The notes under the pieces: generated by a model
Databases searched by the model: none
The model's input: only the letters and a program-made list of their open reading frames with translations
Told to the model about the DNA's origin: nothing
DNA from: Sciurus carolinensis
Taxonomy: Eukaryota; Chordata; Mammalia; Rodentia; Sciuridae
Reading direction: 5' to 3'
Assembly (NCBI RefSeq): GCF_902686445.1
Contig: NC_062218.1
Span: 134,587,241 to 134,651,240, forward strand
Length of the DNA stretch: 64,000 bases
Shown here: positions 59,226 to 64,000 of the stretch, piece by piece
Layout of the letters: each line of letters begins with the position of its first letter
How positions within the stretch are numbered: the first letter of the stretch is position 1
Translations under genes and position numbers: made by a program

Positions 59226-59306
59226 TACAGCACCTGGCGGAGGGTTTGCACTTAGTGAAGACTCAGTAACTGTCTTTTGAGTGAATGAATAAGTGAGTAA
59301 ATGAAC
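59226..59306 (+). mobile_element. L2/MIR3 3'-end relic
   Basis: 'acagcacctggcggagggtt' with 'agtgaatgaataagtgagta' resembles the L2 3' terminus. Confidence 0.45.
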
Positions 59307-59574
59307 TCTTGTGAAGTGACTATGGCCCCACAGACTCCCATAAAAATAAAAAAATAAAAAAACTCTACCTTCTGCCTGTTGGTGGAAAAAAATGATTTAA
59401 TAGAACAAGTGTCCTTCTTCCTTATACCCAAGACTCTGTTTCCCTGGCACTTATGCAAGATTTTGGAATCACTAGAATCCTAGGGACAGGTTTTTTTTTT
59501 TTATGTCAGCAGACTTGCCAGATTACCCCCTGAAGTCTCTGCAGCTGATTGCCAAGCCTGCTTGTGTGGATGAG

Positions 59575-59650
59575 CTTCTCAGTTTCCTTCTGCCTCAGTT
59601 TCCTCACTTGTAAAACAGGGAAATACTACTCACTGCCTGGGTAATAAGTG
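59575..59650 (+). mobile_element. MIR SINE relic
   Basis: 'ctgcctcagtttcctcactt' followed by 'gtaaaacagggaaatactac' is the MIR core region. Confidence 0.6.
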
Positions 59651-62424
59651 GTGAAAGATTCTGCACCTGGGGAGACGCTGCACAGGTCTTGGAAAGTCAG
59701 AGCTGACAGTGAGGTACAGCAGACCTTCCTGCAGTTCATGACTCCTGTGAAGCCAGCCCAGCCAGCTCATATCCTCAGAACACCTGGCTCTCATGGGGAC
59801 ACACCCGCTTGCCTTACCACAATGAAAAGGACAAGGACCTTGGCAGACAAAGGCGTGGTCAGTGCCCTCTGCCTGGTTGGGCAAAGGGTCACACAGTGTT
59901 GACCCTTGAGCTGGGTTTGGTTGCAGAGTTGGTGTTTCCAAGTGGAAAGGTGGGAGGGGATGTCACTCCATACAGAGGGACCATGTGTGCAAAAGAGGTG
60001 CCACACCCTTGTAGTGTCCCTGGAAGGAAGAAGCAGCACGGGGAGTGGGCCTTGGAGGTTCAAATGCTGAACAGACAAGCAAGCTTGTTGGGCGTGGTAC
60101 ACTGCCTGCGCGGGCTGAGCTCGAACTTGATCTTGAAGCTTGGGGAGCCAGAGAATGCAATAGCACCAAATGATGCAGACGAGCTCCCTTTCAAGAGGAG
60201 GGAGATGGGAAGTTAATCTAACAAAGAAGTTTACCTAGATGTTGGTGCAGTAGGGGCAATTCCCTGGACAGGGACCGCATCCAAGTTAGCATATTGTGCT
60301 CTATGGGAACATTCACAACAGGGTCAGGAAGTGCACCAGTGGAAACCACATTGCAATGAGACAGGAAGATGGAGACTGAGCAGATGCAGCCAGACTGCAG
60401 GCAGGTGATTGATGGTTCATCCCCCTCTCCAGCTATGCTGGTAATAAGCTGGGCCTGTGGGCTGCCCCCATGTCCCTTAACCCTAAGAAGAAGTGATCAA
60501 GGGGCACTTGTGCATCCAATAATTCTTTCCCTCTCCCTTTGGTTCTGGGTGTTTCTGGTAGCAGAGGGTGGAATATCAGGGGCTTTGACACTTTTTCATC
60601 CATCTTCTTATGCGCCTGTTTCTTGCTTGACACTTTTGGAGGCATGTTCTGAGCCATCTGGGGGTCCATAGGTGGAAAGTGCAGTGCTCAGCTCCCAGGG
60701 GCAAGAGCTAAGTCACTGCAACAGATCCTCACAATGCAAGAGGGAGGTGTGCTATTCAGGACAAAACTTGTTTCCTGCTTGGTTCAAGGAGGCAATGAAC
60801 ATCAGCTTTCTGGGTGTTAGAAGGTGCCCTGAATGACTTCACCTCCAGGGAGGGCTATGTTCACGTTCGTAATAGATGACTCTTGGAGCCAGCTTGTGAT
60901 GCTGCATGCAGGGCCATGCTGAAGCTTGGTTTCATTGTACATTCTGAATTCTTCCTGAGCCCCTGCCCTAGTCAAGGGGCACAGTGTAGGGTGCTGGTCT
61001 AAGACCCTCCATCATGGTGTCCATAGTCTTTAGGGCTCATCCCTGCTCAGTCAGGATTTCTCCCTGCTTCCACATGTCCAGTTACCTGGGCCCTAATGGC
61101 AGTGGAGAGACTGGCCTGTGTCCTCTCCATTTTTACTGTGAGTGGGTGACCAGGTCTGGCTCGTGGACTTTTTTTTACCTGGAGTGCTTAGGTGTTCTGG
61201 GATATGCCTAATCCAAGTCTTACGCCTCGATGCGCTATCCATTCTGCAGCCTCTCTAAGATCACTGCCAGGTACCCCTCCCTGCCCCACCCCATCAGCAC
61301 AGGCAGGAGCTTCTGGATCCCACATACCTCCTCTGGTGCCAAGGGCAACCAGGGTGCTGCTTTAGGCTCATTCATTTGCACAAAATGCCCCCCAACCCAC
61401 CCCGTGCCTAACCATGTTGGCATAGGCCATCCTGGGATCGGACTCCCCTCTTACGGTCCCATCTCAGTGAGAAGCAGGGCCCAGAGCCCTCATGGTTTGT
61501 TTATGTCTGGCTCTAAAGGTCAGAGTGGGGGCAGGGAAATGGATGGGAAGCCTTAACCTTGCATTTGGCTTCCCGGCTCTCCCCTATGTCCTCTGTCAAC
61601 CAGCACGTCCATCCCCAAGGACTTCCCATAGCCCATGTCCCCACCTCCTCAAGGGAGCCTTTTCCCTGTCCCCTTCCTTGGGTCAAAATCTGCAAGAGGA
61701 GTGAGAAGTACATGGTTCTCAGATTACATGGTGATGCCCGTGGGAGCCAGGTGACAGCACTGGAGTCACAGGGGACAGCTCTACCACTCTGGTCAGAGGC
61801 TGGCAGGAGTGGGGTGGGAAGGGTGCCAGTGTTAGAGCAGGAGTGGCACAAGGTCCTGGCACTCAGGGTTCCTCCCTGAAATGAGATTGCATGCTGAAGC
61901 CCCCTGGGCTGTGGATCAGGAAGGCCAACAAACTCAGCAGAGCTCTAGGGAGACGACGTCCCACAGCCCCTGCCAGCAAGAATCATCATCCCTGCCTTCT
62001 CCCTGCCTCCTTCCCTGTCAGTGGCTAGCTGCAGCCCGAGGTCCCTGGGGGACATCAGGTCCTGGCCTGTGGCCTCTACCATGCCTTCTGTGCATCCTTC
62101 CCTGTTCAGTAGCATTCCCTCTTTCTGATGAGTAACTGGGTCAGTGAATGGAAGATCCAAAGGGTGGTGTGGCTGTGTGTGACCCCAGGCGGGGCTGGTA
62201 GGGAGGAATCCAGGTCCAGGTCATGCTCCCAGATGTACCCCTCCCAGCCCTGGAAAAACAGCCTGGGCAAGCAATGGCTGTTCACAGAGCCCTCTCTCTC
62301 CTTGTGACCCTGAGAGAGCCAGAGTGGCCTCCAGAATGAAGCCCAGGTGGACTAAAGTTTTGGACACCAAAGAAATAGTTTGCAGCCTTTGACCCTCATG
62401 TAATTGATGACAAACTTTTCTGCG
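59651..62424. other. Unique GC-rich intronic sequence, nothing recognised
   Basis: About 2.8 kb without a clear repeat or coding exon; overlapping open frames of 100-135 codons on both strands lack motifs. Confidence 0.4.
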
Positions 62425-62640
62425 ATAGTACTATGTGCTGGGGATTTTGCTAGATGCTTTCAATTCATTGTTGCAGTCAGTCCTCATAACAACCCTGGGT
62501 GGCAAGGATGGTTATCTCCATTTCACAGATGGGGAAATGGAGGCCTCCAGTTCAGGCTAGGTAACCAGCCCCAATTCACATGGCAGGATTGTGGCAGACC
62601 CCACACTGGAACCGATGCAATCTGGAGTGGGGATTCCACC
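62425..62640 (-). mobile_element. MIR SINE relic, antisense
   Basis: 'gtcctcataacaaccctggg' and 'ccatttcacagatggggaaa' are antisense MIR landmarks in order. Confidence 0.65.
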
Positions 62641-64000
62641 TCCATTCTTGGCTTACTCCCCAAATTCAGGATCGGGGAAAGGAATGCAGCAAGGGAAGAG
62701 GGCCGGCTTCTTGCAGTTACTAGCACCAATAAGAAAAACTTCTTAGGTAACCTTGTTTTCCCAGTGTCCCTGCCCTAGTGTCACATCCGGTTGCACAGTA
62801 AATACTTGTTGAGCCTCCACTAGGTTCTGGGTGTGGGTCAGCTTGCCTGGGGGTGAGGAGCCCCAGTCGCACCCTGGGGCACCTGTAGAGTTTTCCCCAG
62901 GCCTGTGGACTTGTGCAGGAGAGCAGATAGGACAGACTTCATCTGTTAGGGGGAGGGGCCAGGGAGGGGACAGGTTTGTGCACTTGGTGATGAAGGAGGG
63001 GCTCCCTTGCCTCCCATTTTTGTGGACGGCGTGACCTTAATAATTCGGATCCTTTCCATTTGCATTTCGTGACAGTGTGATATTTTGAGCAATGGTGAGG
63101 GCCCTGTTTGTCTCTGAAGCGTTTGCTGAGAACCAGAGAGTAAAGAAGAGGCACGAAGAGAAAGTTGATTCTCAGGATAAGACCAGGCCCCTGCAGCCCC
63201 TTCCACGTGCAGTGAGATGCACACGGATGCAAGCATCTCTCTCAACCCGCTCCTGCTGGGCTGGGCTCCCTCTCCTCGAGGCCTCCATCCTGGTGGTCCA
63301 AGCCTGGCCCCTAGGGGTCCACAGAGAGACTCACTTTGTATTTATTTCAGGGTTCCCAGAGAAGCCACTGAGTGGCCAAGCACCCTCCCCCAAGGCCTCA
63401 AGACTTCAAGCCTGGCTTGCTCCCCCAGTTTTGCCAGATGAGCCATGGGGGCTGCTCTGATGGCTCCAAAGCTCAGCTCAACAGAGGAGATAACTTTCCC
63501 GAAAGCTGGATTTGGGGTGGAAATGACACCCAAGACCCTGCTCCTGGACTCTGGCCCCAGCTGGCCCCTCTGCAACCAACCAGGCCAAAGGGCCTCCCGT
63601 GTGATGGAGCCCTGTTTTCTAGATTAGTTCCCCCTTCCTGTGCCCCCTTCTCCAAGCTTGGCAGAGGAGAGAGACTCCCCTGCAACCTCAGGCCACCTTC
63701 CAGGGCTCACAGTCACCCCTGTGGAACTCTGCCACCAATAAAGGGAACTTTTACATTGTCATGCAAGGCCTTGTCCTTCCTTATTGTCTATTCTAGAACA
63801 GAAACTTGGCTGCATCTTTGCATAAGCAAAAGGCACATTGCAATGTATTTCCCCAAACAGAGAGCCCTTGGCCTCTCTGCACAGAGACGGGCTGCGGCTT
63901 TGAACATTTTCCCCTAAGGTTTAAAGATTCCAGGATCAATTTCTCAGACAGGGCTCAAGGACGTTGTCCCAGGGCTTCCCCTCCCCCTGCGATCTAGGCA
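62641..64000. other. Unique GC-rich intronic sequence to the window end
   Basis: Long frames (181 codons at 63372-63917, +) overlap opposite-strand frames and show no known motif. No exon of ADAMTS2 seen. Confidence 0.4.

Larger units (their letters stand above)
43574..64000 (+). other. ADAMTS2: ADAMTS2 intron downstream of the exon (partial)
   Basis: The next exon would begin with the conserved V-N-E-I-Y-H-D-E-S segment of the catalytic domain. No such reading frame was recognised between the donor and the window end, so this is taken as one intron that continues outside the window. Confidence 0.8.

Noticed and set aside
63735..63741. AATAAA-type polyadenylation signal near the window end
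   Set aside because: No upstream terminal exon or conserved reading frame supports a transcript end; such hexamers are common by chance.
63372..63917. 181-codon + strand frame near the window end
   Set aside because: Overlaps several open frames on both strands; Pro/Ser/Leu-rich from GC-rich sequence and without recognisable domain.

Overview
This is a mammalian genomic window and almost certainly comes from a rodent of the squirrel family (ground squirrel, marmot or relative). The main clue is its short retroposons. Several are dimers with a B1 (7SL-derived) left half and an ID (tRNA-derived) right half, the B1-dID architecture known from Sciuridae, Gliridae and some other rodents. Others are ID-type SINEs with the A/T-rich extended tail seen in squirrel genomes. 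The taxon call is inference from recalled repeat families; no search was run.

Only one protein-coding segment can be supported: a single 203-bp internal exon on the + strand at 43371-43573. It encodes the end of the prodomain, the furin-type cleavage site and the start of the metalloprotease domain of ADAMTS2, the procollagen I/II N-proteinase. A canonical acceptor and a perfect GTAAGT donor flank it. The rest of the window is therefore best read as two large ADAMTS2 introns: about 43.4 kb upstream and 20.4 kb downstream, both running off the window. No neighbouring ADAMTS2 exon and no second gene was found. The many other 60-190-codon open frames look like chance frames in introns or decayed transposon coding sequence.

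Layout: 1-12 kb is AT-rich and dominated by antisense old L1, with MaLR-type LTRs, a Tigger-type DNA transposon and an L2 element. 12-23 kb holds more LTRs, a fairly young L1 with a 5' inversion (16.4-17.7 kb), two Tigger fossils, a Tigger-like element and a SINE inserted inside another SINE. 23-33 kb is GC-richer and mostly unique, with a degenerate CCTGCC-type tandem tract and two AT-rich islands that could be conserved non-coding elements. 33-40 kb is L1- and LTR-rich. 40-46 kb contains the exon, with a cluster of GC-boxes just past its donor. 46-56 kb is again repeat-rich, with solitary LTRs showing 5-bp target duplications, a second inverted L1 and a B1-dID with a perfect 16-bp target duplication. 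56-64 kb is mostly unique GC-rich intron with MIR and L2 relics.

The strongest large-scale pattern is orientation. Thirteen of the fourteen MaLR-type LTRs recognised lie antisense to ADAMTS2, and most L1 pieces do too. This fits known selection against sense-oriented LTR signals in introns. I saw no CRISPR array, rRNA, functional tRNA gene or operon-like structure, and no evidence of a previously undescribed biological system.
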